Source of the DNA: Lepidostoma basale
Taxonomy: Eukaryota; Arthropoda; Insecta; Trichoptera; Lepidostomatidae
Assembly (NCBI GenBank): GCA_022606425.2
Contig: JAHDVF020000053.1
Location: 124,001-188,000, forward strand
DNA: 64,000 nt
Reading direction: 5' to 3'
Part shown: one piece after another, positions 22,755 to 32,600 of the stretch
Numbering within the stretch: position 1 is the first letter of the stretch
Layout of the letters: every line of letters begins with the position of its first letter
The notes under the pieces: generated by a model
Database searches by the model: none
Seen by the model: only the letters and a program-made list of their open reading frames with translations
Told to the model about the DNA's origin: nothing
Translations under genes and position numbers: made by a program

Positions 22755-22950
22755 AATAATTAAATAAAACGATGTTTTTTAACTACTTCCACTTTTGTCT
22801 TTATTTAGACAGCGACCGGTTTCGCCAGGCTCGCTGGCATCGACAGACTGGTCAGACAAAAGTGGAAGTAGTTAAAAAACATCGTTTTATTTAATTATTA
22901 TTTAAAATGAACTTCCATCAAGAGATTTCAGTAAAATCATTTGATTACAT
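22755..22950. repeat. Family A foldback (inverted pair, one hammerhead-like core)
   Basis: The left arm AAAACGATGTTTTTTAACTA... (22769 on) pairs with the right arm ending ...AAAACATCGTTTTATTTAAT (22876-22902). The minus-strand unit in the left arm reads CTGTCGA, T, GCCAG, loop, CTGGC, GAAA and ACCGGT, then C and GCTG. The right arm has lost its core through a central deletion. The flank at 22906-22950 (GAACTTCCATCAAGAGATTT) is shared with 51170-51210. Confidence 0.65.
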
Positions 22951-23710
22951 AATAATACATTCAAAAGTTTAAAAAATATTCGTAAGTTAAAAAAATAAAA
23001 CTGTAGTGTAATATTGATGTGTAATAATGTAAAACAGAAATAAAAAATACAGTATATTTAGCAAAATCAAGTTAAAGAATAAGAAATAGCATTTGAATAC
23101 ATTAGAGGTATATGTTTTCTGAGGCAATGTTATTATGTGTATCTCTGTTAGAATGTTCTCGATATTTTTCTAAGAAAAAGTTTCACTTCACTTATTAACT
23201 AGTCAATATATAGTTACAGCACTGATTCCTGCCTAAAGCATGAGGTAAGGAGTCAAACCGATAATACACCGCGCACGCGCATGACCTGGACCGGGACGTT
23301 CAGGAAGTACACGCGTGAACTTTGCCTGACCCCGTTTGCCCAACTCTCCCCGCTCACCAGAGCTGGTACCATAATGTTTGGCACCCGGAACAAGTACATT
23401 TTGTGCATTTTCATTTATATTTTTAATTTGCTAATGGCTTCTAAAGATATAACAGAGTGTCGAAATACATATAATAGTTTTTTGATATATTTAAGTTGTC
23501 AAAACTGTTCAATCCCGAAATTTTTAAAAGAACTTTTGTATTTCATTTATGAGTTCTCTAATAAAAAAAACGTTAATCGGAAAATAACAATTAAAGAAAG
23601 AGGAATAGTGGATATTTATGTGGCGTGATTAAAATTTATATTATAATATAATAGAGTTTCAATGAATTTAAAAGAATGATTAAAATAATAATGAATAAAC
23701 GTTCGACCTT
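22951..23710. other. AT-rich DNA with a small GC-rich patch at 23260-23350
   Basis: A 115-codon + frame (23281-23628) begins in the GC-rich patch but continues in AT-driven codons. No domain is recognised and it is not called. Confidence 0.3.
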
Positions 23711-24075
23711 TAATGACATTTGGAATTGAAACTTGGATTGATACCACTATAATAAAAAGTCTCCTAAGAAAGACAGAAATGGGGTCTCTCCGGTTCTTTC
23801 AAAGAAGAACACTCCGAAAAAGAGTGATAATTCCCGAAATAAAAAAGGTTTGTAAAGTGGAAGATATTTTGCAATGGAGAAAATTAAAATAACGTTACTG
23901 GAGAGAGTGAGTCCTGAAAAAGTGATAAGCAAAGCCTTAAATAAAGTACCATCAAGCAGCCTCCAGGAAGACTACCCAAAAGATGGCGAGACATATGGAC
24001 ATCTACATCCCACGTACGGGCTCTGGAAAATAATAAGAAACACCCCTTAGAAAGAACCAGAACAGGTAAATAAGA
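23711..24075 (+). mobile_element. LINE-C (RTE-like) fragment
   Basis: Read with frameshifts, the + strand gives FGIETWIDTTIIKSLLRK, a LRKR motif, KVCKVEDILQW and LPKRWRDIWTS. These align with GIEVRADTNRTKNLLR...GRPPKRWRGGWTS of the copy at 60197-60745. It is heavily decayed. Confidence 0.6.
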
Positions 24076-24874
24076 CAGTCAACCATTCGAGGGATGGATT
24101 ACATAAATAAATAAATAAGTATTAATATTCACTCAAGTTCACACTCTGATTAAATATTACACAGCAAAACCCTTGTTTCTGAATTATTTGAATTTGCGGT
24201 GACGACTGCTCTGCACATTTAAATCCAGTGATCACAAAAGATAGTGATCTTACTCAAAACAATCCCTGCTTTAACACTTTCAAAAACTTTAATCCGGGCT
24301 GTGAATATTTAATCGCTGATATCTGGTTAAGATGACATTCCCCCTCCGGGGAATTTGCGATATCGCGCTTGACCCTTCTGACTTAAAGTGATCAAAGTAA
24401 GTTACGTCAAGTTTTTCATCCATCATTACTCTACTGGCCTACATAAGTATCCTACTATCGACAGCTAATACCGACCACCCGCTATTCTTTCTTTCAGATT
24501 GAAATCTAAACTATGATGCAACTCCGCATTATACAATCTCTCACAATTTATATACCCAATAAATCTACCATCTGAAATTACAATGCATTAAAAACTCTTA
24601 GTACTTCATACATAAAATGATTTTTCTAACCATAGAAAATAATGTAAGCTTTTTTACATTTAAAATAATTTAATGACTATATTTTTTAAGTCATGACAAT
24701 GTTGATGTCAAGATTACATACAAATTGGATCGTATAAATAAAACATGTATTCTGATTAATAAAAATACACTATTATTGAATCTCGATATTTTTCGATTGT
24801 TTTTATTGTCCTAGAGATAACATTGTCTCAAAGAAGCCCCTATAAATTAAAAAAAAATTAAAATCTAAAGATCA
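24076..24874. other. AT-rich DNA, nothing recognised
   Basis: No motif, repeat arm or coding frame is supported. Confidence 0.4.
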
Positions 24875-25205
24875 TGGAAAGATCAAGATGTGGAAAGATC
24901 AATGTTGGGGATCAATATAATGAACAGGTTGAAAAACACCACTATTATAGTCAGAACAGGAGTGTCGGACATCATCAGATGAGTGGCAGCGTTTAAATCG
25001 GGCTGGGTAGGCTATGTCGACTAACAAAACGACTCCTTTGCTGGCGACCTAGAACTGTGACCCGAAAACCAGGACGTCCCTATCTTTGATGGAGAGATAA
25101 TATTAAAAAGACTGCCGGTACGACATGGATGCGTGTTGCCCAGGATTGGTAGACATGGAAGCAGATGGAGGTGGCCTACCTCCATGAATGGGCGGATACA
25201 GGCTA
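24875..25205 (+). mobile_element. LINE-E (RTE-like) fragment, 3' end
   Basis: The + strand shows a decayed WAGHVARL-like motif, KPGRPYL, WRDNIKKTAGTTWMRVAQDW and VAYLHEWADTG before TAA, typical of the C-terminus of RTE-like elements. The related sequence GMQSAQDRVTWKRMEEAF lies on the minus strand at 59077-59165. Confidence 0.6.
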
Positions 25206-25609
25206 AAAATGATATTTCATCATCTTAAGAACAAAAAATATACACTTGCATATTTGTTTCAATGACTTAGATATCCGCTGTTAAGCTGAAAAAGTCTACA
25301 GTAGACCGAGTATAGTAAAGAACCAGGTGCCAGACTATACTGCAAACCAATCAATAGGACTGAAACTGGGAAGTAGACTTATCATCATTAAAGTATTAGT
25401 AAATTCGCTATTACTAAAGAGAAAATTCAAAGATTGTCTTAAAATAATGTGAAATACTTAAGTTCCTTCTATGTATTATATTATTGGGAACCATGGGATA
25501 CGGTGGTGCCCAAAAATCAATAATTTTGTTTATTTAAATAGAACTAACACTGATTATTTTTTAAGAAACCCAACATTTATCAACAGTTCAAAAACCCAAA
25601 CAAATTATC
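25206..25609. other. AT-rich DNA, nothing recognised
   Basis: No feature supported. Confidence 0.4.
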
Positions 25610-25770
25610 AAAATAATAATTAAATAAAACGATGTTTTTTAACTACTTCCACTTTTGTCTTTATTTCGACAGCGAACGATTTTGCCAGCTCGCTGGAATC
25701 GACAGACTGTGCGATGCCAACGAGCCTGGCGAAACCGGTCGCTGTCAAAATAAAGACTAATAAAGAGAAA
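25610..25770. repeat. Family A foldback with two hammerhead-like cores
   Basis: The left arm (AAAACGATGTTTTTTAACTA, then ATTTCGACAGCG) carries a minus-strand unit. The right arm carries a + unit with CTGTGCGATGCC, then CTGGC, GAAA, ACCGGT, CGCTGTC (about 25705-25747). The right arm is truncated after AATAAAGAC. In the minus-strand unit the stem I strands ACAGT and GCTGT can pair over 5 positions, counting one G-T. Confidence 0.6.
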
Positions 25771-26219
25771 AAATATATATTATAGAAAATTATGTGTTGT
25801 ACTTGCTTTATTTAATGTCGCTATAAAATTAATTATGACATTAAAATTAAACATTGAAATCACCATACATACATGCGTTACTCGTGTACATTTACCGAAT
25901 ATGATCAATTTTCTTAAAATTAAACAAAAAACAGGTAAGTTCAGTTTGATGTTACCATCGAATTCTTATTAGGTCTGTCATATTCAAACAAAAAATTATA
26001 TCAGTGGAGCACACAATAAAATAATGAAAGGCTTTTATCCCAGAGGCGTAACAGAAATGCTTTCTGTTTGTTATAAAAAAATAACCACCGACAGTTTTTT
26101 TTAAAACTTCCTTAAGATGTTACATAACGTATAATTCCAGAGGAGAATTTAATGTTAAAAATTGATGGTGTTTTTTTTTATTTAATGCTGGAAGTTCACT
26201 GCAAATAATGAAAATAAAA
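25771..26219. other. AT-rich DNA, nothing recognised
   Basis: No feature supported. Confidence 0.4.
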
Positions 26220-26420
26220 TATACTTTTTTTTACATATTTATTTAAATTCCACTTATGTCGACAAGTTTCAGCAGCTCGCTGCCATCTTTTGGAATCCTT
26301 CATCTGTATTCATCTGAAGATTGTAGCGAGCTGCAAAAAACGGCCGAAGCCGTAAACGTATATGGAATATTACTAAATACACATTTAAATAAAATAAAAC
26401 TTTTTTTCCATTTTTGAAAA
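26220..26420. repeat. Family C foldback with hammerhead-like cores
   Basis: The minus-strand unit (about 26262-26296) reads AAAAGA, T, GGCAG, loop, CTGCT, GAAA, ACTTGT, C. The + unit (about 26315-26345) reads CTGAAGA, T, then a GTAGC/GCTGC-type stem and a mutated GAAA. Outer arms (AAAATATACTTTTTTT versus AAATAAAATAAAACTTTTTT) are roughly inverted. Loss of GAAA in the right unit suggests decay. Confidence 0.5.
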
Positions 26421-26845
26421 TTAATCGTATTATCAAAATAACATAACATGAATTTTTGGAAAAATAGTAATAATAATAATGGTACCCTAGAACAGATCCC
26501 GCAATTGGGAGGCATGGATACCATGGAATGTGTAACCGGTTAATAAATAAAGAATATAAGTTATAAGTAAATTGCACTAACCAAGCTAATCATTTATACC
26601 ATTCAAAAAATCCAAAAATGATTTTTTTTTACTTTGTATTCATATGTTTTATTATGTAGATTTACATTGTTTAAAAAATAATAAATTAAAACAACCAATA
26701 ATCTACTGTTTTGGCGATCGTTTGTATCATTGATATTTAACAAATTACATACGGGAAACAGAAAATGTCTTTCAAATGATGGTTGAAACGAAAAACAATA
26801 TGTTTAATACAAAATACTTGTATAATAAATATATCATAGATACAC
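26421..26845. other. AT-rich DNA, nothing recognised
   Basis: No feature supported. Confidence 0.4.
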
Positions 26846-27517
26846 AATGAACAACCAGCAACTGGCACATGTATCTACGATGAAGGATCTCGGAATCATC
26901 TATGAGAGTAGGCTGACTTTTCGTGCACTGGTTCGGAGCAGGCTCGAGAGTGGTTCTGTGATATGGAGTCCTCACGAGGCTAGATATTCCGTTATGCTGG
27001 AGAGGGTTCAGAACAAATTTCTGAGGTATCTCTACATGAGGGAGTATGGTAGTTATCCGTGGCTCTATCCCACGGCATTTCTTCTGGGAATGCTCGGAAC
27101 CAATTCTTTACAGCTTCGAAGAGATGGACATCTAATAACGTCTTCAGATTAATTAGGGGATACTTTGAGAACTCGGCCGTACTGGAGATAGATATCTCCG
27201 ACAGCGACAGCACAGATTGTTTTACCTACCGGCCGCCAGAACCAATCTGCCTCTGGTGACACCGGTGGGAAGAGCAATTAGTCTGCTGAACGCGGTCTCC
27301 TCGGAGATCGACGTCTTTCATGTTAGTGAAAGTACGTTCAGGGGGCAAATACTATTAAATTTTGAAAGTATCTTGTCTTCCTAATATCGAACCATCTCTA
27401 ATGCGTTCCTGGTACTTTGTTGTATTTTTTATAATATTTTACCTGTACTTAATAGATGCCTTAAACATTTTCCTGTTTGTAATGTCTATTGAGTTAATAA
27501 ACTGATTTGATTTGATA
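26846..27517 (+). mobile_element. Jockey-D LINE, ORF2 C-terminus and 3' end, internal deletion
   Basis: The frame from 26847 reads MNNQQLAHVSTMKDLG, then STYES- and RLTF-type residues, and joins directly to LVRSRLESGSVIWSPHEARY. It lacks the roughly 35 residues present in the copy at 61140-61655. After a frameshift the conserved block continues (AACCAATCTGCCTCTGGTGA, GAGATCGACGTCTTTCATGT). The 3' end is TTAATAAACTGATTTGATTT at 27498-27517, a TTTGA-type simple repeat tail. Close similarity to the 61-kb copy suggests recent activity. Confidence 0.75.
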
Positions 27518-27540
27518 AAAACATCTAAAAACAAACTGTC

Positions 27541-28000
27541 TAACTAACCATCACGCCGTCTCAACGAAAGGGTAGGCAGAATGAATGAACTGTCACACTT
27601 TAACCGATCCGGCACTCCATCCTTCTCTTTTCGTTGCGAACCTCATCGCCACCAATAGGCATCTCCCGCGCACACTTTGATCTATAACAAACAAATTATA
27701 TAAAATACAATGATATAAAAGAAAATAACAAAAAAATAATAATTAAACATATACTGTTCTTTTAGATGGTGCACTCGTTGTCAGCTGGACGATCCGGACA
27801 TTTGTGTTTATTTAATTTATATTCCACGTATCCCCCGTTTTATTATTTTACTGTAATTAGGCACTTAAAAAATCCAACACCAGCAAAAACTTTAAAATAT
27901 GATTGAAGAAATTATTCAAATTGTCTTTGGAACAAATGAAAAAATTATTTTTACACCTGTCAATTCTATACATAAACGAAAATAACTTACGTAATTTTAA
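27541..28000 (-). mobile_element. CMP copy
   Basis: It starts at CTAACCATCACGCCGTC and contains the LINE-A-like 3' end. The hairpin is half deleted (27628-27675 keeps GCGAACCTCATCGCCACC only). The 5' part ends at GACAGGTGTAAAAATAA on the minus strand (about 27960). One arm of the hairpin is lost, so this copy cannot fold it. Confidence 0.65.
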
Positions 28001-28384
28001 CATCAAAACGTTTAAAACGTATATCGTGTCACAACTAACAAAACATGTAAAAACATATATTTCAACTCATAATCTGTGCCAGTTTGTGTAATCTACCATT
28101 TTTTTCAAATATTTTAAAGAATGAATAAAAAAAATACGTTTGAATGAGGGGCGAAAGGCGAGCGCTGAACCCCGCGGTTCTAGCCCAACGTCAGTTTGAT
28201 ATACATCTATTTGTCATCGAAAATAAAGATTTTGGAGCCATCTTTCATTTGTTTCTTGTTATCTTGTTTTCAGAGGGTCATTAAGGACTTTATGTAACAT
28301 TCAGAGATAATTTCAGGTGTTATTTTCTATATTTTCAAACTAGTTCATCTCGCCGATTTTCATTTAGAGTCTTAAAAAATAGTA
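28001..28384. other. Unassigned; short GC patch at 28145-28195
   Basis: GGGGCGAAAGGCGAGCGC and CCCCGCGGTTC form a small GC-rich patch of unknown origin. The rest is AT-rich. Confidence 0.3.
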
Positions 28385-28640
28385 TTATATTGTATTAATT
28401 TTATTATTTATATTGAATCACTTTTTACATCATTAGAACGCGAGCCAAATCGATGTAAGGGTATAGCTATCATATTGAAATCACGGCATGTGATAGGTAG
28501 CTAATATCTCGCCATTTTATTGTCATGTGAATTCTAAACCAGGCCAAATACGGTGTGACAATCACACTACTATCACTGGGAATCGAACTCGGGACCTTCG
28601 AAATGGCAGTCATAACTCTTGCCACTCGGCCAAGGAGGTT
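28385..28640 (-). repeat. tRNA-derived SINE
   Basis: On the minus strand the head carries a good A box (TGGCCGAGTGG, complement of 28622-28632) and B box (GAGTTCGATTCCC, complement of 28578-28590), 31 nt apart, as in tRNA genes. The body (CATGTGATAGGTAGCTAATA on the + strand) and the CATCGATTTGGCTCGC block follow, then an AT-rich tail. Partial copies lie at 1-105 and 56447-56540. The family name is unknown to me. Confidence 0.75.
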
Positions 28641-28702
28641 GTCGATATGTGTCGAAAGATTGAAAAATGATGGTCTTGTGTATAAATATAAATATGTATA
28701 CT

Positions 28703-29112
28703 ATGATTATGAGGTCCCTAAGACGTATGTGTGGTTGAACGATATACGACAGAATCTGAAATTCTGATATAAGAAAGGAATGTAGAGCGGAAGAAGGTAT
28801 TATGAACAAAATTATGAAAGGATCGCTGCGTTGGTTCGGACATATGGAGCGCATGAATGGAGAAAGCATATGTTAGTTATGTAAATGGAGTACGGAGTCG
28901 AGGCAGACCAAGGAAAACGTGGCATGACCAAATTAATCAAATTTTAAAGGTTAGTTATGTTAGAAGTCGGAGGAATCGACGTGCGTGTATGACTCGTTGT
29001 ATGAATGTGGAGGAAACTAGAGAGTTTGTCAGGATAGAGTAGTGTGGCGGTCCATTATCTCTGCCTACCCCTGTGGGGAAACGGCGTGATGGTTTGTTTG
29101 TTTGTTTGTTTT
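28703..29112 (+). mobile_element. LINE-A 3' fragment
   Basis: The + strand gives MRSLRRMCG, then RKECRAEEGIMNKIMKGSLR and WFGHMERMN, then [32 protein letters not shown] and SIISAYPCGETA, with two or more stops or frameshifts. The tail is TTTG repeats instead of TTAG. It lies 450 bp upstream of the TATA box of cuticle gene 1. Confidence 0.75.
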
Positions 29113-29562
29113 ATATACTATTCATAAAAGTATGAACTCGTAAAAGATTATAAAAACGTATTGTTCTTAAAAAAATTTCATTAAAATCTCCATTAATTAG
29201 AGCATATTTTTAATAATATTTCCTACTGGTACTGACACATATATACTTGATTAAATACAAAATGGATATAATGCGTATTATAAGACAATATACAATAATC
29301 AAACGAACATTTCATCAACGACTCCTGATAGGGGATAATGATGACTAATCGCATTCCGACGCAAGTAGGAGGTGCCATGGCCGAGTGGGGCGGGAGAGGC
29401 CTGAGGAGGGGGGAGGCTTTCAAAACTTCATTTATTTGGTGATAATGTAATCACACAAAGACTTTTTTATATTAAGTGCGTTTATTTTTGCCCTCGAGTG
29501 TGTATGTGTGAGTGTAACCTTTCCGAGATGGACGGTGGACGCGGCTCCTCCGCAGTGAAGAG
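29113..29562. other. Upstream region of cuticle gene 1
   Basis: This is mostly AT-rich with a G-rich patch at 29365-29420 that includes GGCCGAGTGG. I see no repeat arm here, so it is the best place to look for promoter-proximal control elements of gene 1. None can be named from sequence alone. Confidence 0.4.
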
Positions 29563-29568
29563 TATAAA
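29563..29568 (+). promoter_or_regulatory. TATA box of cuticle gene 1
   Basis: TATAAA lies 98 bp before the ATG. Transcription would be expected to begin about 30 bp downstream, near ATCACAAG (29593-29600), giving a 5' UTR of roughly 65 nt. The start site is inferred. Confidence 0.65.
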
Positions 29569-29660
29569 TACCGAAGATGACACCGAACGGGCATCACAAG
29601 TTCACCACCGTTCTCCCAGTGCTAACGTACCACGTGTAGTGATAAATATAATTATCCAAA

Positions 29661-29672
29661 ATGAAATTCATC
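29661..29672 (+). CDS. Cuticle gene 1, coding exon 1
   Basis: ATGAAATTCATC encodes MKFI, followed by the donor GTAAGT. The 4-codon first exon with a phase-0 intron is typical of insect RR cuticle genes and is matched exactly by gene 2 (MKTI). Confidence 0.85.
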
Positions 29673-32600
29673 GTAAGTTTATATTCTACGGTACTATAAA
29701 TTATTTGACGAGGGTTGTGAGTAAAATAAAAAAAAAATTAAGTGATAAATTTAAAAAATTATCCACCCCAAAGTGTACACGAGGGTTGTTTTTAATTGTT
29801 TATATGTTATCAAAACAAAATCAAAAGTGAAATGTGTGTTACATTTTAAAATATGTTCTCATCCCCTGTTTCTAACTTTGTGCAAAATGGAATGACTTGA
29901 CCTTAAATATATAATATGTTTGTTGATATAAATATAAATTTAAAACAGCTTTTATTCACGTGAAATTTTAAAACTATGAATAATAAAAAATGAAACATAT
30001 TTTTAAATAACAAAAAATACACATTTTTCAAATTTTTATTGTTTCTGGGATAATTATGAAAAACTACATATTAAATAATTAATATGAATGGAAACGTCTA
30101 TTTTCTACAATCTTTAGTATATTTTATGTGAAATGATGTTTCACCATTTTAAAGCATTATCAAATGTCTATTATATCTGAAACATTTGATAATGCATTAG
30201 CAAGGCTAAACATGTCTTTCCCATAAAATACTCGTACATTATAATAAAACTTCTGGAAAACAGACATTTTCATTTCATTATCAAATATCATAATATATAT
30301 TTATTTAATGATCCCAATATACGCTGTAATCCTATAAACAAAACTATTACAAACTACAAGTAAATTAATTTAAAATTCGTGGGAGAATCAAAAATCTTTT
30401 CAATATTTATATAAACTTTCATGTAATGAAAGTACCGTTACATATGTTTCAATGTTCTGTATGTATCTCCAGGTATTGTTCGCTCTCTTCGCCCTCGCGG
30501 CTGCCGCTCCCCAAGGACCATCCACCGAGCCTATTCCCATCCTGAAGCAGGAACAGGAGATCAACCCTGATGGATCTTACAAATGGAGGTGAGAACTATG
30601 TCTAAGGGAAGCATATCGGTAAAAAAAAGTCTTGAATCGAAGCAACGCGACAAAAAACATGCATATGTAGATTTTTCCGGTTTTCATTCAGCCCTTGCCG
30701 TTGAGATTTTTGATTCCTCTGAATTAAAATGCTGTTTTTTTCTTCGACGTAATGAAACACTTGACCGCGAAAAGAATTATACAAAATTATGTTATAATAA
30801 ATGAACGCTCATTACGTATTTAAATATACTTTAGCATATTTATCATTTTCCATTTTTTTAAACTCTTATGTACTAACGTAATGCGTAAAATAAATCATTA
30901 ATTATTCAAAACAATATTTATAATTTATTGGAATATTATGGAATTAAATAGTTAATATTTAGTGCATACCATACACGATCCGACAGAATTTAGGTCTACG
31001 CTGAAAACCCATATTTTTCGTCTTTCACACTGAAATGAAAGCTATTTATTTGTTTTATTATGATATTATTTCAAAACCAAACGCATATATCAAATGGAGC
31101 GCTTTTTTTTAGATGTAAAATGCATTTTAATGCGCCCTTAAAATAACTGATTTATGAAAACAGCGATTTAGAAATTATCATATTATTATTATCAGTAACA
31201 AAAAATAATATAATTGAATTATATTTAGTGTTATTCTTGAAATCGTTGAAAAGAGGTAAAAACAATTTCCTCGAATAATTAAAAGTTAGATTACGCTTCC
31301 TCTTGTCGACATCCTCAAATCGAATTTCAATGGACTTTTCTAATTTAAGCTAAAGCCAAAAAATCATTCGAAGAATATAATTGTTATTTAATACAAGACA
31401 ATAATATTACATATAAAAATAACGGAATACCTCAAAGTAAGACGACACAAATCAAAGTCACTGTATCTCTTATTGGTTATGTTTAAGCCATAGCCAATGT
31501 CAAACCATGGTTTATTGTTTATTAGGAAACAATTTAATTTATAAATGTTGCTATCACTTTAATGACGTAATGTCACAAATGTAGTTTTTTTCGTAAGACA
31601 AATCCAATAAAAGACTAATTCAATGTCAAATTCGGCCGCTATGTGCTAATTTAATTATACTTTTATATGATAGTATTTTCCAAGTATACGTTTAATTTAA
31701 TATGCTCTTTATGGACAATACAGAACCAGGTAATTGATGATTCATTGTGGAAATCAATAGAAAAAAGAAGTTTGCTTCATCTCTTATATATTAGTATTTA
31801 ACTACTTTTAAATAGCTAATGTTTTTTATGTACTTTTCTACGTCGCATCGTATCACAAGGTCACATTACTTAAGACTAGTGTACCCTTCGACCTTTGGTT
31901 TGATTTACCACAATATACAATATATTTCTTAAGAATTCTTAAAGAAGCAGCATTATACATCTATGTTACGCATACCTTAAGTATTACGCCTTCACCTATA
32001 TATAGAACATAAAGGATATATTATGATTATATTAATGAGTTCAATATTATAACTGAACTCTAACATCAACAAGTCGTGAATTAATTTTAATTGTTCCATA
32101 GAAAAATATATATATATATACCAAGTAAAAAACAATCAGATTTTTAAAATAATATATCTTTTATCATCTCACAAACTAACATTCAGTACAACCTAGAAAA
32201 TATTTTTTTATACCTTGCAACATAAAACAATAATACATTATTAATTGTGTCTTGAGTAATAATGTAAAACTCCTTATTAATAAGTTAATACCAATGAAAA
32301 ATATATTTTTCTAGAAGTTTTATGGGAATTACATGTTGTGCTTTACTAAGGCAACATTTGATATGACAAGCTTATAAAATATAATATGACTACTAGAAAT
32401 TGGACCATTTTTTCGTATTAACCATTAAAATGTTGCTAAATGGATATCGTTGACACATTTAAATAATATTATAAATTACTAACTAACTAACTAACCATCA
32501 CGCCGTCTCCCCGAAAGGGTAGGCAGAAAGAATGGACTGTCACACTTTAACCGATGCGGCACTCCATCCTTCTCTTTTCGCCCCGCGGGAGACGCGGTGT

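Noticed and set aside
23281..23628. 115-codon + frame
   Set aside because: It starts in a short GC patch and continues in AT-driven codons with no domain and no partner exon.
29371..29420. tRNA gene starting GGTGCCATGGCCGAGTGG
   Set aside because: An A-box-like string is present but no B box, anticodon arm or matching acceptor stem follows.
29498..29830. 110-codon + frame overlapping exon 1 of cuticle gene 1
   Set aside because: It is in another frame, crosses the TATA box and intron, and shows no domain. The MKFI exon with GTAAGT is far better supported.
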